A stretch of 64,000 nucleotides of DNA from Symbiodinium kawagutii (Eukaryota > Sar > Dinophyceae > Suessiales > Symbiodiniaceae). Position 1 is the first letter of the stretch, and each line of letters opens with the position of its first letter. Positions 36,988-50,300 of the stretch are shown piece after piece. Location of the stretch: the NCBI GenBank assembly GCA_009767595.1, contig VSDK01010418.1:358493-422492 (forward strand). Direction: 5' to 3'. Position numbers and translations under genes: made by a program. Below the pieces are notes generated by a model. That model ran no database searches. It saw only the letters and a program-made list of their open reading frames with translations, and was not told the DNA's origin.

Positions 36988-37112
36988 AGTACCCTCTGGC
37001 AAACTAACCTGGCAATGGAAAACCCACCATTCATTGGTGGTTTCCCAGGGTTTCACTGTAAACTATGGTGATTTTATCCATTGCCAGGTTAGGGACTACG
37101 GGAGGGCAACTC
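36988..37112. mobile_element. TIR element family C, diverged
   Basis: Left AGAGTACCCTCTGGCAAACT and AACCTGGCAATGGA. Right TCCATTGCCAGGTTAGGGAC and GGGAGGGCAACTCT. Centre 'gtttcccagggttt' also matches the 58691 copy. Confidence 0.8.
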
Positions 37113-37719
37113 TTGCAGATAACTTGGCTTCTACTTTGAGTCCTTTCACGGAAGCACCACAGGAGCTTGCTGAAATGCTGAGACCAATCCCACAAGCAGG
37201 GCTGGATGCCCCTTGGCAGCGGCATTTTTCCTTTTGAAGACTTTGGTGGCACTTTCAGTTGTGGTCTTCCCGTATGTTTCTGTATCTTTCTGCATGTTTC
37301 TGTGTTTCTACCGAGGTTGATGGCTTTATTCGCTTCTTCAAAGGTAACTACAGGCGCCACGCGATGCCGCGGCTCTGCGGTTCGTGGTTGTGGGTTCGGC
37401 ATGCTACTTGCAGGCCTCCAACGACCGAGGATACTCTGCTGAAGGCCTTCCAGGCGGAACACTTGGATTGTGTATTTTGCAAACAAAAAGTTTTATAAAT
37501 GCAAGAAATCGCAAGTTAAATCGCAAGTATCACGAATCATTGACCAATATGGACATGTAACTAGTGGATATCTTTATTTGTTGTAAAGTGATACATAAAA
37601 ATAAACACCGATTAACCTCAACCAATAAAGGTGGTTATCATCATGTAACTAGTGGATGATCTCGAAGCATTCAACCGGTGGTCACAACTAGACGTCCCCA
37701 TATCGCGCCAGCTGCTCAG

Positions 37720-38737
37720 GTCTTTGATCTGGAAGATACTGGGATCATGAGCCGCGACAAATTCAAGGCACTGGCCCGGCTCAACGTGTGCTGTAGCGTG
37801 CTGTCTTGAGCTGGGCAGTTTCCCACAGCCCACGGTTGGCTCCAAGTCTATGGCATGGCTTTCTTGGGGCCTGGCAGGCAATGTAAATTTAGGTTTTTCT
37901 TCTGAAGTGGGTGTTGTGAGCGGGGATCCCCTATGAATCCCTATCATTAACCTTCCCACTTGGCGGCCAGCCAGACCCCGGCTCCCTATTATTAACCATT
38001 ATAATCCAAGATCAAACCACCATTGAGAAAGCACCAGAAATCCCTTTGGCTGTTGCTGTCGACATCTCTGTCAGGAGATGCTGACTTCCTTGGGTGATCC
38101 GATGCAAGAGCATGAGGCACCGGCGGACAGCCCATCGTTTTTCAGCATCAATGGTTGGGATGCGGAGAAATATTAAGGACCACAGTGGGCTGTTGATGCT
38201 GGTTGTTGGTGGATGTTGATTCAACTATCAAGGTCCATTAATGGTTGCTGGATGCTGGTTATAATGATGGTTGTTATTGATGATCGCACTGCTTCCGCTA
38301 TCAAGGACAATCATTAATGTTTGATGCAGCAATGGCTGGAACATGTAAGTCGCCATGCTGCTCTCAAACATTTGATGGACCCCTCCTCAGTGGAATTTGC
38401 GAACTGTGAAAAGCAACTCTTCAGAATGGACAGGTGGAAGCAATCCTCAAAGAGGCTGAAGTAGATGACAAAGGCCCAGTAGCAGTTGGGAGGGTCACGG
38501 TCCCTGGGTACCCAACAGATGCAACGTGAGGACATGGAAAGCAATGGTGTGGGTATCAGTGGTGACATGATTCGCTTCTCTCCTGTGATTCTGTACTTAT
38601 CCATGATTCTATACATTTTCACCTGAACTGCTTTGTCGAGTGCCATGCAAATGTGCATGTCGCCAGGACTCTTCGACTACAAAGCCCTGGCTAAGCGTCT
38701 TTGCGAGGGACCAAAGCGTATCCCTGATATGGCATAA
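37720..38737 (+). CDS. 3' end of an EF-hand-like gene (three exons)
   Basis: Exon 37720-37785 (CAG acceptor, GTGTGC donor) reads VFDLEDTGIMSRDKFKALAR then LN. FDLEDTGIMSRDKF fits a degenerate EF-hand: Asp, Glu, Thr, Gly and Ser fall at loop positions 1, 3, 5, 6 and 9, but Lys replaces the usual acidic residue at position 12. A 19 nt exon at 38075-38093 (EMLTSLG) bridges in phase to 38667-38737 (LFDYKALAKRLCEGPKRIPD then MA and a TAA stop). The phases 0/0/1 agree. The 19 nt exon is the weakest part. Earlier exons lie upstream but I could not define them. If correct, the gene ends about 1 kb before the XRN start and runs the same way. Confidence 0.5.
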
Positions 38738-39705
38738 CTCGGCAATTTCCCCCGTGACCATTTCGGCATGTTGTGCCCGGCTCGCGAGTCTCACAATGGC
38801 AGAAACGAGCCATGCCACAGTTCACCAATGCAAGCAGAGCAGCTGAGTGGATCTACTTGGGAGCAAAAACGACACAAATTCAATCTCCAAAAGTGACAGT
38901 ACTATCAGCCATGGCAATGGGATCTCAAGATATGTTGCATTCGTAGGCAGTTGATGGCCTTGTACCCACTCAGCTGCACCGTTTCACACCCGCCAATCAT
39001 TGGGCTGCAGACGAATGTGCCGAGCTTTCGAGCTTGGGAAAAAGAAGAGGAAGAAGCACAGCTGGGATATCGTAGGAGAACCTAACATATACAGGCATAG
39101 GTCCTGTGAGCATTGCATACTACGTCTTATAATTTGATGTTGCAAGCGTCAGGAAGGTATGATTTAAGAATCTCTTTGAGGACTCAGAGAAACCTACAAT
39201 TTTTCAGAGATTGATATAGACCAAAGAGCTCACTTCGAGCTGGCGTACTCCCAGTTTTGTGGGGAACAGGGTCCTCGTATTTCAATTTGTCCAAGGATAT
39301 TCATTCTGTTGTGCAGCATCACCAGGGTCTCTGAATCTTGACAGTCTGGGTACCATGCACAACATGAGTCTTGACCTTGAGTCAGTTGGAGTGGATTCTG
39401 TGAGGAAGATGCAACGCCGTTCTGGACCATCTCAGCTCCAAAGTAAGAGAGCAACCATGAAATCTGAAAACGAAAGACCCTCAAGCCACTGGGGACCTTA
39501 TTCCTAGGGTTGACCCACCTGATGACCTGATTAGTTGAAAAGCACTCTGTTACCAAGCTTTTTGGTCTGTGATGTGTTTCACAGGTGTCCCAGGTGTGTT
39601 TCACATGTGTTTCACGTGTGTTTCATACGTTAGCAGTTCCCTTGCGCCGCAAGCAGTGGCAGCACTGTGCCATCATGAAACGCTGAGCGTCGCCGGCAGC
39701 AACCA
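38738..39705. promoter_or_regulatory. Intergenic region before XRN
   Basis: About 1 kb between the EF-hand-like stop and the XRN start. It holds several tandem 'gtgtttcac' motifs at 39577-39628. Presumed 5' flank and trans-splicing region of XRN; no exact site can be named. Confidence 0.3.
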
Positions 39706-39905
39706 TTGTTGCCGGCTGACGCCACCATGGGGGTCCCTGGCCTTTACCGTTGGGCGGGCAGGAGAGTGGGGGAGCGCCGCCGCCAGCAACCATTGTTGCC
39801 GGCTGACGCTACCATGGGGGTCCCTGGCTTTTACCGTTGGGCGGTCAGGAGAGTGCCCTATTTGCGAGCGAAAAGCTGTGGCTTGCCATATGAGTTTGAT
39901 AACTT
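39706..39905 (+). CDS. XRN: XRN exon 1 with two in-frame starts
   Basis: Two ATGs (39727 and 39814) sit 87 bp apart in the same open frame. Each begins the XRN N-terminal motif: MGVPGLYRWAGRRVG and MGVPGFYRWAVRRVPYLR. The second is preferred because its continuation reaches the conserved EFDN|LYLDFNG junction and its motif is closer to the family form. The first would add 29 residues. Both ATGs have a good context (gccaccATGG and gctaccATGG). Confidence 0.8.
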
Positions 39906-42900
39906 GCAACTTGGCAGAATTGAATTACTGGTTGAGTGCCCAGGGTAGGTGGATGGTTTACCCACTAAGTTCATAGTTGAAGCAAGTTACAAACCCAAAC
40001 CACTCGAACAGTTCAGGATTCATTCTGTGTAAACTTTGTGAACATCTCAGCATCCTGTGCTGCGGCATGGAACCGAGGTACTTGGATTTCAATGGGGTCG
40101 TGCACAGCTGCGTGAATGACTGGAGTCTGCAAGAACACGAAGAATTCCTCTTCCGCTTGATCGAGGTGGGTGAGAATACAAAAGATTTGGGCATTGTTTG
40201 GTATGTCGTTTTAAAGTGGTGATATAAACAAAAACCCTGGACACCAAGGGCCAGCTTATTGTTTGGTATGTAATCATTGTGTTAGCTCCAGTAGTTTATC
40301 ATACAATCATCACCCGCTTCAAATGAGACCCACCTGGCTTCGCAACAGATGCGCTCGAGCAGTTGGACACGTTTCTGTTGGACATCAGTCAGAGGTTTGT
40401 TGCTTGTGTTGTGATTGGTGGCGACGCATGACCATTGCTGTTGCTTATCAAATCATGTTGCTTCTCAACAGTATTGCAGACTTGTCAATGACAAATAGCG
40501 GTAAGAAAAGCAATCACCATTGACTAGTTGGATACTCATCCCAAGTCACTAGTGAAAGACAAGCATGGTAACCATCGGCAACTATTGAGGTTGTACCGAT
40601 GGCAAATCACAAGTGAGACAATCATCCAACGCAAAAACATCAATTCACAATAATGTAATCCCTGACGCAACTGAATTCGGATCCAGCTGGTTCCTATTGT
40701 AACTGATGGTTTCCAGCTGTGTTGGAAACGGTTCTTGTCACGGATCGACTGTTGCTAGCCAGGCTCAGCTGGCCGTATTGCTGTCCATCGTGAGCCCCAA
40801 GGCCCAACCGCCCCCATACCTGGGTGCGGCTTCGCATAGCCTTTCTTGGCCCTGGTGGGTTGTTGTGATGTCATAGGCTCTTAGATTTCCCCAGATGTAC
40901 TGCACATGTTGGCCCACTTCCGCACCCAGATGCTCATCCAAACTGGTTCCGTTCATTTTTGGAAGTGAGTAGAAATCCCGGGATGTGATAATGATGTCCA
41001 AGACAAAATAAGTGCATGCTGATTCTATTGCAACGCCCAGGGTTGTATACCAACTTTGGAGGTATCTTATGGTCAATGAGCTGAACTAAATTGAAATATG
41101 AGGAATCTCATCCTCTCAACTGTACTTGGTTGCGATTGAAGCTAGCCATTTTGAGTTGAAGCTTCATCGCAACCATTGAACGGTTCGGGGAAATCAGCAC
41201 ATCGGTTTTGTTGACTGCTCTGTTGGTGGCAGTGTGGGAGTCAAATTTCCTTACGAGTTGAAAAGTTAAGAGATTCCCCTAAATGTATGGATTGAGTGTA
41301 CTCATAGGCATCCTCTTGAAAGTCAGATTTGCAGGCTTGGAACGTCAGGAATCCCATCCAGAATTCCATTAGATTCCATGAGATTCCATGAGATTCCATG
41401 AGATTCCATGAGATTCCATGGGATTCCATGGGATTCCATGGGATTCCATGTGATTTCATGGTCCATCACTTCAAATCAACGCAATGACGCAATGTATTCG
41501 TTTTCGATGCTCAGGTGCTCCTGTACATTGCCCTCGATGGCGTAGCCCCTCGAGCCAAGATGAATCAACAACGATCCAGGTGTGCGGCTGCAGATTTTTG
41601 GTTCTCATAATTTATGATGCCATGATAGAACAAGTTATGAGAACAACCAGGGATTTTGATTTTCCAAAGAAGCAATAACTTGCAAGATCTCCCAAGAAGG
41701 GGCGTTCTCATTCAGCAACTTGTGACGCAAAATTCAGTACTCCGAAATCATCTCGAAGCATGACTTTGAGTGTGTTGCTGCATGAGTTGTGGACAAGCTA
41801 AAACGCTGATTTCATTCCGTGACTGCGCGAGACAGAGTGTTGGGTGCCGCTTAAATCTTTGGAAACAATCAGATCTTGGGACTCTCGACATTGCGGCCAG
41901 GCGTTTTCGCAAAGCTCAAGAAACTGACTCTGCCGCAGATGGCGTGGATGCCGTGGTTGAAACCTTTGTCGACGCCCTAGCTGCGGACAACTACTGGCTT
42001 TTGTCTGAAGCATATAAATGTGTCTGTTTCTCAAATTCCCAAGGTTTGTAGTCTATGAGTTCTTCTGAGACTTGTTTCCCCTTGGAGTTCATGGTTGGGT
42101 TTATCAGTCATTGGGTTGACAGTACAAGATAAGCCCCTCCCTGAGTTTGTGGTGAATCTGAGGATCGAAATGCCATCACTCCTGGGTGGCTTGGCAATGG
42201 TGGATTGGTTCAGCCGAATGGTGGATTGGTTCAGCACAGTGATTTGATTCTCTGCTTTTACAGCATCACCATCGATGGTAACCGATGAAAAGAGTCAACA
42301 TAGGTTTTGATGACTCGCTGATCATTCACCAATCCAGTCATGTTGGAAATATCTCAGGTTTCCCCCAGTTATGATCCAGTTTATGAACCATTTATAGTAA
42401 TAGTAAACCAACCATAGTAATAAACCAACCATTTATAGTACCCAACCAACCTTTTATCAACCATTTACACTAACAAACCAACCATTTTGTTGGACAAAAA
42501 TCCCCAGCCACCAGGCTGCAGCTGCCAGGACTCCTTTCATGAAGCGCTTGTCCAACCGCCTTCGAAGCTGGGCGGAAGCCCAGGCGCGCTGGCGGCTCGT
42601 GGTGGTCAATGATAATGATTGGACCGTGGCTAGTTCGGTCACAAGGGTGGTGAATGATGATGCTTGGGGTCAACAATGATGCTCAGTTGATTGATAATGT
42701 GATTGATGGTTGATGAAGGTTGGTAAATGTTGATTATTAGTAGGGTTGATAATCAATAATGATGCTTAGTTGGTATGTGTGGCTTAGACCATCGCGACCC
42801 TGACCAATGTTCGTCAAACCGCGCTGGAGTTGACTCGAACGGCATTCATGATCGCAAGAGTTGCTGATCTGCTTGATGATGGTTGATGGTGAAGGTTGTT

Positions 42901-45900
42901 TAGTAGGGGTTGGTAATCAACAACAATGGATTCTTATTACTTTTTTGCTCTTTCCAAAAAATGATTTTTGGATGTTTGCGGACACCAACTTTTATGCTAG
43001 GGGAAGGTAGTCCACACTCACGGGGGCCCAATGTGAAGAAAGGGCTCCATGTGTATCGGTGCAGCTTCTGATGATCATGCTTCAAAGCAAGGAGTCTAAG
43101 CACCTGCTGCGTGACTTTCAACTTAGCTCCCATGAGGGTCCGGGTCCACCGCCTTCCACCTTCTCGTGCGAGAGTAGGAAAGTGAATACCACCACCTCAA
43201 GCTGGGGTCGGAATTGGATGATCATCCTGCAACTGATTCGTTCCAATGGTTTGCCGTGAACCACTGGGGTGATTCATGGGTACTTGTGTTCCCTGTCAAA
43301 CTTATACCATAGATACTGATCACTGGCTTCAAGTTGAAGTGGTTGAAGGAGGTGGGGCTGAGCTCGTGGGCAGACATGGAGATCCCGGTGACATGGGTAA
43401 GCTTAGGGGAACCTTAGGGTAGGCTTAGGGTAATCACAGGGTAGCCTTAACCCCAGGGTAGCCCTGGGCCTCAGTGCCAGGCTGCGAATCCCGAGTTGCA
43501 GGATGTGACCATTGTGATCTCTTGCGATCGCGATCCAGGCAGCCAGGGTCCCATGTTTGCTGCCGGAGCTTTCATCATTTTGGGGCTTTTAATGGTTGGT
43601 TTATTACTATAAATGGCTAATAATGGATGATTAGGGAGTAACCTATTTTGAGAAACCACCAAAAGAGAATGTTGGACAAACACATACTTGTTGATTCCCA
43701 TGAATCATTTCTAAAATGAAGTTTAAAACAAATTAGGGTAGTGATGACATTGCAATGCTTATCAGGATAGTTTTCATCAGTAACCTGGCAGCATGAGTGA
43801 GTTGGAGAATAGTCAGAACAAGGGGATATGGACCTGCAGTACTTCTCATGTTTTGTGGTTCCCCTCGTGTATGAGTTCATGCTCGGAAGCTTCATCAGAA
43901 GTGGCTTAGTATGGAGACTAGTGGTGGCTGCCTTCTAGGCTACATGGTAACGGGTCATGAGAATACTCAACGGAAATCCCAACTCTGATCAAGAACAAGC
44001 ATGTAACAACTCAAAAGCTTCTTGTGATCGTTGTAAAGAGTTGCTGAAACCACTCTGGTCCAACAGAGCTTAACGAACATGTTAAACCACTACAATCTGC
44101 AATGAAATGCCAACGCTGGGGCGTAACTGCTAGCTGCTAGCACATCACAGGTGAGGGCGAGCACAAGATCATGAATGTGATCCGGAACCATCCGGAACAC
44201 ACCCACTGCCTTTGCAGCAACGATGCAGCTTCTCGACAGTTCTAGAAAGTAAACTACCAGCTGTGTTGCTAGGTTCTATTGCTTGCATGCCTATGTTTTC
44301 AAAGTAGAATTCAATTTGCCTTGCTGTTCGCTTTCCTCAAAATGTCTTAGGGTTTGAGATCGCAGTACGTTGAACACCCCTGGCACCTGAGGATCTGGTC
44401 TTTCTGGGTTTGGTGTGCCGATCGGAGCACGTCTATTTGTTGCGCACGAAGCCCAACTACGAGAAGAAGGTTCGCCCAGAGTCCGTCGGTCAGGAGCCGA
44501 GAAAACTCCATGGACGTCTTCGATGGCAAGGGGAGAAATCATAGTAGACATGATCATACCGCCAAATGGTTGGGTTCCTCTTTAGACATGATCATTCTTG
44601 GTAGGGATTGGTGTAACTTGCTTATGGTGATATACCCATGGTTGTGGTGAGAAGGTAGCAGTACAAAACATATTGAAGGCCTGGTCGACTTGGAGCAGAA
44701 TGAGATGTTTGTGACTTGAGGGATCAACGTTTTGAGCCAGATTATGCTGAAGGGAATTCATGTCACCCAAAGTTGGTGTTCGATGGCTTATTGGCATATT
44801 ATTTGGATATATTGGCAGATAGATAATGTGTTCAAATTCATTTCGACTCCTGGTAACTCGTAGCTTTTGAGCTCTGGAAAGCCACCAGGCCCAGGTACCA
44901 TCCTAGGGGGGTGGCTCATGACATGGGATGTTTCAGCCATTTTCACAGCTGTGAAACGGGTCAAGCCATGTTGAATACCTTCGGTTTGGAAAGCTTTCGA
45001 CATAGAGAACAAGACTAGAAAAAAAACATTTTGGCAACTTTTGCTGTAATCCAGTGGAACAGTTGATTAAAGTCAAGCATAAGCCTTGGACACACCATGG
45101 ATTACCCATACTGTGAACATAGATGGTGCTTTCTCAGAATAGGGATGCCCCCAAATCATCCAAGAGTAAGAACTGACAGGTAGTAAACAGACCATTTCCG
45201 ACTTTTGGATATTTTTGGGGTACCCCTGTGACTTGAGAAACCACCAGAGAAACCATGGAGGATACGACTGGTCATGCGCAGCTCCACAGGACTCGGACCA
45301 GCAGCGGGAGCCTCTGCTCGAGGGCGCTTCGCAGCCCGCCGTGGAGGAGCTCCGGCGAGCCGTCATGGTGGCAAGCCGTCGGGTGAGCCCTGTGAAAACC
45401 CCAGCAGTTCCTGCTGTTTGGCAGGCTGAAGCTCCCAGGTGAAATGATTCTACTGTAGACTAGCCGTTACTTTTTTTGATCTATTTCTGCAAAGACATCT
45501 GAATTCCCAGGTAGTAAAGTGAATTCATTACCTTTTTACTTTTGGTAGAGGAGAATTTGTAAAAATCCCAATTGATATTGTGGATCATTTGTCTTCTTAC
45601 TGTAGAATTTTAATCAATGAAGCCTGTGGCCATTTCCCAGTTTTTGCCGTGGAATCAGTATTGACCAAACAAGCCACTGGAAAAGGATTCCATGACCTCT
45701 GTTGGCACTTCTGAGTTGGCCACGGATCGTGGAAAAGTTCCCAATCCAGACGATGGTCTTGAATTTTGGATTACCGTCTTGACCCAAAAACACTTGGTTG
45801 GTGGTAAATTCACTTCTTGTCGGCGATCCACTACCTCGTGCATTGGAGATTATGTCAGAAACAGCGTAACTAGGCAGGTTTTTGGTTTGTTTTCAGCAAA

Positions 45901-46624
45901 AAGGGTGTGCGTGGGGACAATGGCATGAAGATTCCCGCAGAGTTTCATACGCTACACCCCCACCTCTTCCAACTCCCCCCCGCCTCTTCCAACTCCCCCC
46001 CGCCTNNNNNNNNNNNNNNNNNNNNNNNNNNNNNNNNNNNNNNNNNNNNNNNNNNNNNNNNNNNNNNNNNNNNNNNNNNNNNNNNNNNNNNNNNNNNNNN
46101 NNNNNNNNNNNNNNNNNNNNNNNNNNNNNNNNNNNNNNNNNNNNNNNNNNNNNNNNNNNNNNNNNNNNNNNNNNNNNNNNNNNNNNNNNNNNNNNNNNNN
46201 NNNNNNNNNNNNNNNNNNNNNNNNNNNNNNNNNNNNNNNNNNNNNNNNNNNNNNNNNNNNNNNNNNNNNNNNNNNNNNNNNNNNNNNNNNNNNNNNNNNN
46301 NNNNNNNNNNNNNNNNNNNNNNNNNNNNNNNNNNNNNNNNNNNNNNNNNNNNNNNNNNNNNNNNNNNNNNNNNNNNNNNNNNNNNNNNNNNNNNNNNNNN
46401 NNNNNNNNNNNNNNNNNNNNNNNNNNNNNNNNNNNNNNNNNNNNNNNNNNNNNNNNNNNNNNNNNNNNNNNNNNNNNNNNNNNNNNNNNNNNNNNNNNNN
46501 NNNNNNNNNNNNNNNNNNNNNNNNNNNNNNNNNNNNNNNNNNNNNNNNNNNNNNNNNNNNNNNNNNNNNNNNNNNNNNNNNNNNNNNNNNNNNNNNNNNN
46601 NNNNNNATCATCATCATCGATCAG

Positions 46625-46676
<52 letters not shown>

Positions 46677-46694
46677 GTCATCGTCATCGTCATT

Positions 46695-46726
<32 letters not shown>

Positions 46727-46786
46727 GAGCATCATCGTCATCATCATCATCATCGTCATCATCATCATCATCATCCTCGTCATCAA

Positions 46787-46853
<67 letters not shown>

Positions 46854-46958
46854 GATCATCGATCATCGATCATCTATCATCGATCATCGATCATCAATCA
46901 TCGATCATCTATCATCGATCATCGATCATCGATCATCATCATCCGTCATCGATCATCG

Positions 46959-47012
<54 letters not shown>

Positions 47013-47025
47013 TTCATCCTCATCG

Positions 47026-47056
<31 letters not shown>

Positions 47057-47081
47057 TGTCGTCATTGTCGTCATCGTCGTC

Positions 47082-47113
<32 letters not shown>

Positions 47114-47184
47114 CATCGATCATCGATCCTCGATCATCGATCATCGATCATTGATGATCATCATCCTCATCGTGATCGTGATTG

Positions 47185-47223
<39 letters not shown>

Positions 47224-47233
47224 CCATCATCAA

Positions 47234-47314
<81 letters not shown>

Positions 47315-50300
47315 CATCAACAGCAACACCAACTAGTCAGCATTGACGTTGGCAACCCTTTGTCCCCATTCATCATCATGCAACATAAATATCATGTATC
47401 ATGCATTTTGCATCATGCATCATGCATCATCATCCTACACACACACAGACACACACACACACAGAAAAAGTGTTCTCATTGAGAAGACTTGTGTGTGTGT
47501 GGGGTCAGCAGCTGTGAGGACTACGAAATGCTTAGCATCGTGGCCTTGCGTGCTTGGCTCTGCAGCCAGTTTCCAGATTGTATCCCGCTCCGGCCTGAGA
47601 AGACTCAATGGAGAATGCAAAAAGAAGGCCTCACGGACCTTAAAGAAGTGACCAGTGAAGTGATGAGCCCTGGGTTTTGCCAGAAGTCATGAAGGTTTGC
47701 ATCAGCTGTGATTTGCAAACTATTGAAGGTTTGTAGCATCAATCCAAACTACTATAACCTATTCATCCAGTTATGCCCTGCTACGAACCGTTCATTTTGG
47801 AGGTTAGTAGCATCACTGACATTGCCGCCAAGGCAGCGCTTGTTGGCAGACTTCGTCGCAATGTGTTGCCTGGTGGGAAATGATTTCCTGTCGCTTGGCG
47901 TTCCAAACCGGCAACGCCTTTGAGTCCTGTGGAGTTCGACCAGATGGTGGTTTCTCAAGCCATAGGGGACCCCAAAAAATGGTTGATTTACCACCATAAA
48001 TGGTTAGTGTTGGATGATTTTTGGGGACTGCTATTTTGAGAACCCCCCAGATGGCGATTCCAAGTTTCGACCAAACTGCTGGGTGGGATGGCGATTTTTC
48101 ATCCTGGAGAATGGCTGTAGTTGGACTCCAGTGATTCACAAATGCCGTGGCACTGTGAGGATTTACCGCTTGGATATTGGAAGCCATTTTGAGATTTTCA
48201 TATCACAGGAAGTGAATCCCCTCCACGCACTCCACAGAGACCACAAAATTATTTGAGCCATGCTGCTTCCAGCCATGAAAGTCTGAGCCGATTCCGATGG
48301 TCAGGTTCTGGATGTATATTATGAATTTGGATAACTGAGACCATCCTTTGGTAATATAAGATCCCTTGTCACAAACAACAATAGATGGAAGAGAATATAT
48401 AGCATCTGTTTGTGTCAGAGTTTTGGATCTCTGTGATGTAGCTTCATATGGTGGTTTCTCAAAATAGGGAATTCAAAAATAGTTGGTTCATTACTATAAA
48501 TGACTAAGATTGGATGATAACTGGGGGTACACCTATGACTTGAGAAACACCCATATTTGTTTGGTGCCATGATTTCTTGACATCCATGAAGGATCTGCGG
48601 CTGAGGCCCCACATGGCTGCTCTGGACATCTATGATGGGGGTTTGGACAAGCTTTTGGCCGCCTACTATCAGTTGCATCCTGCGCAGAATGGGTCACTTG
48701 ACACGATGAGCTGCTGATCATGACCATGGCGAAATTGAGATGATGGACATTGAGATCTTGAACATGTCCATCAAGACTATGGGGAAGACTTTGATGATGG
48801 ACATACCATGCGTGTGCAGCATGCAGCACGTCTAGATGGTGATTTCTCAAAATGGGGGTACCTCTAAATCATCCACTATTGACCATTTATAGTAATAACC
48901 CAATCTTTTTTGGGGTTCCCAATTTTAAGAAAGAAACCTCTATATGTATACATGTCATGTGTGAGGTTCGCCATTGTCCAGATTGGGAATCCCCAGAGGG
49001 CTGCTCTGCCCCAGAGGTATTTGACGCGAGATGACTTAACTCTGGAGCTCCCCCGTTGGTCAGGGCTTCTTGAACAAGTGGCGCAGGAGCTTCAGCAGCT
49101 TCAGCAGCTTCAGCAGCTTCAGCTTGATCCTGTACCCAAAGTGTTTGTTGCTTTTAAGAACTCGAAAATGGCCGAAGGATAGCACCAGAAGACAGAAATT
49201 CGGAACCCACTTGAGATACAAGTGATTGAAGAGTGATTGAAGAGTGACAATTCTGGTCTTGATCACCCGGTTGGACCACGTTTCTATCCTGTTTGATCAC
49301 CATGTTGGACCTATCCTGTCCAGGATGAATGCGAACTGCTGCTGGACCTGGTGGGTCTTGGTTTGGGGCCGAAGCAGCTCCCTTACCGCGGCCCGGGTCC
49401 TCCCCCTTTGGACTGGGATGGCCTCTCTGTGGCAGTGTGGAATGTGCCGCGGAAGACCACGGAGCAGCAGATTCGGGTGCTTTGGCTCGAGGAATGGTGG
49501 TGTCAGTCTACCCTGGATCTGATGTCAGTCCACCCTGGATGGGACGTCAACCACTGATGGCTGTCAATGGCTGTCAATGGCTGTCAATGGCTGATTGCTT
49601 CAACCAACCTCATAGAATTGACATTGATGGAATAGAATCAGATACTATGTATCACATGTGGGTGTTTCTCAAAAAAGGGGTACCCCCAAATCCAATCATT
49701 TACATGGATCAACCAAGCATAACTTTAGGGTTTTGTATGGCTTCAGGACCTCCCCAGTTTTTACGAGTCCCCACCTGGTGAGGCTTCAGCGTTGTCCGGC
49801 TGTGGGCTTGCGCCATCTTCCCGAGGCCGCCATGTCGAAGCAAGGCTGTGAGGTCCGAAGCACTCATCAGATCAAGCAGCAGAAAGGCTGACCGCTGGAG
49901 CAGTGGGACCGTTTGTGACGTAGGGTTCGTGGTGGAAACATCACCATGGTGAACAGGAAATGATTGGGTGATGATTATTGATGGCTCCTAGGGTGGTTAT
50001 TGTTCTTGATGGCTTGGTGGCAGACCAGTCTAGGTATGTACATCAAATGATGCATAATGATCAATTTCTACTTAATTTTGGATTCAGTTTAAGATTTATG
50101 ATACAAGTATCAAAGGCACCCATAGTTTCACGTCATCCAAATATTTGGAGAAAACCTCGCAGTTCCAACTTCATATACGGTACCATATGTGCCATATGTA
50201 TTTTTTGATTCTGTTGTACCATTACTGTTCTGGAGGTAAGATGATCCATATCCGGTGAGGTAGTCATGGCCTACTGTTGTTGAAAGTCAAGTTAATGTCC

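Noticed and set aside
41135..41165. Possible relict of the dinoflagellate spliced leader (TAGCCATTTTGAGTTGAAG)
   Set aside because: Only the first 11-12 bases match the leader; it sits in an intron with no retro-gene next to it.
45882..47336. 484-codon frame including unknown residues
   Set aside because: It reads through an assembly gap and an (ATC)n array; the real XRN exon at 47519 lies outside it.
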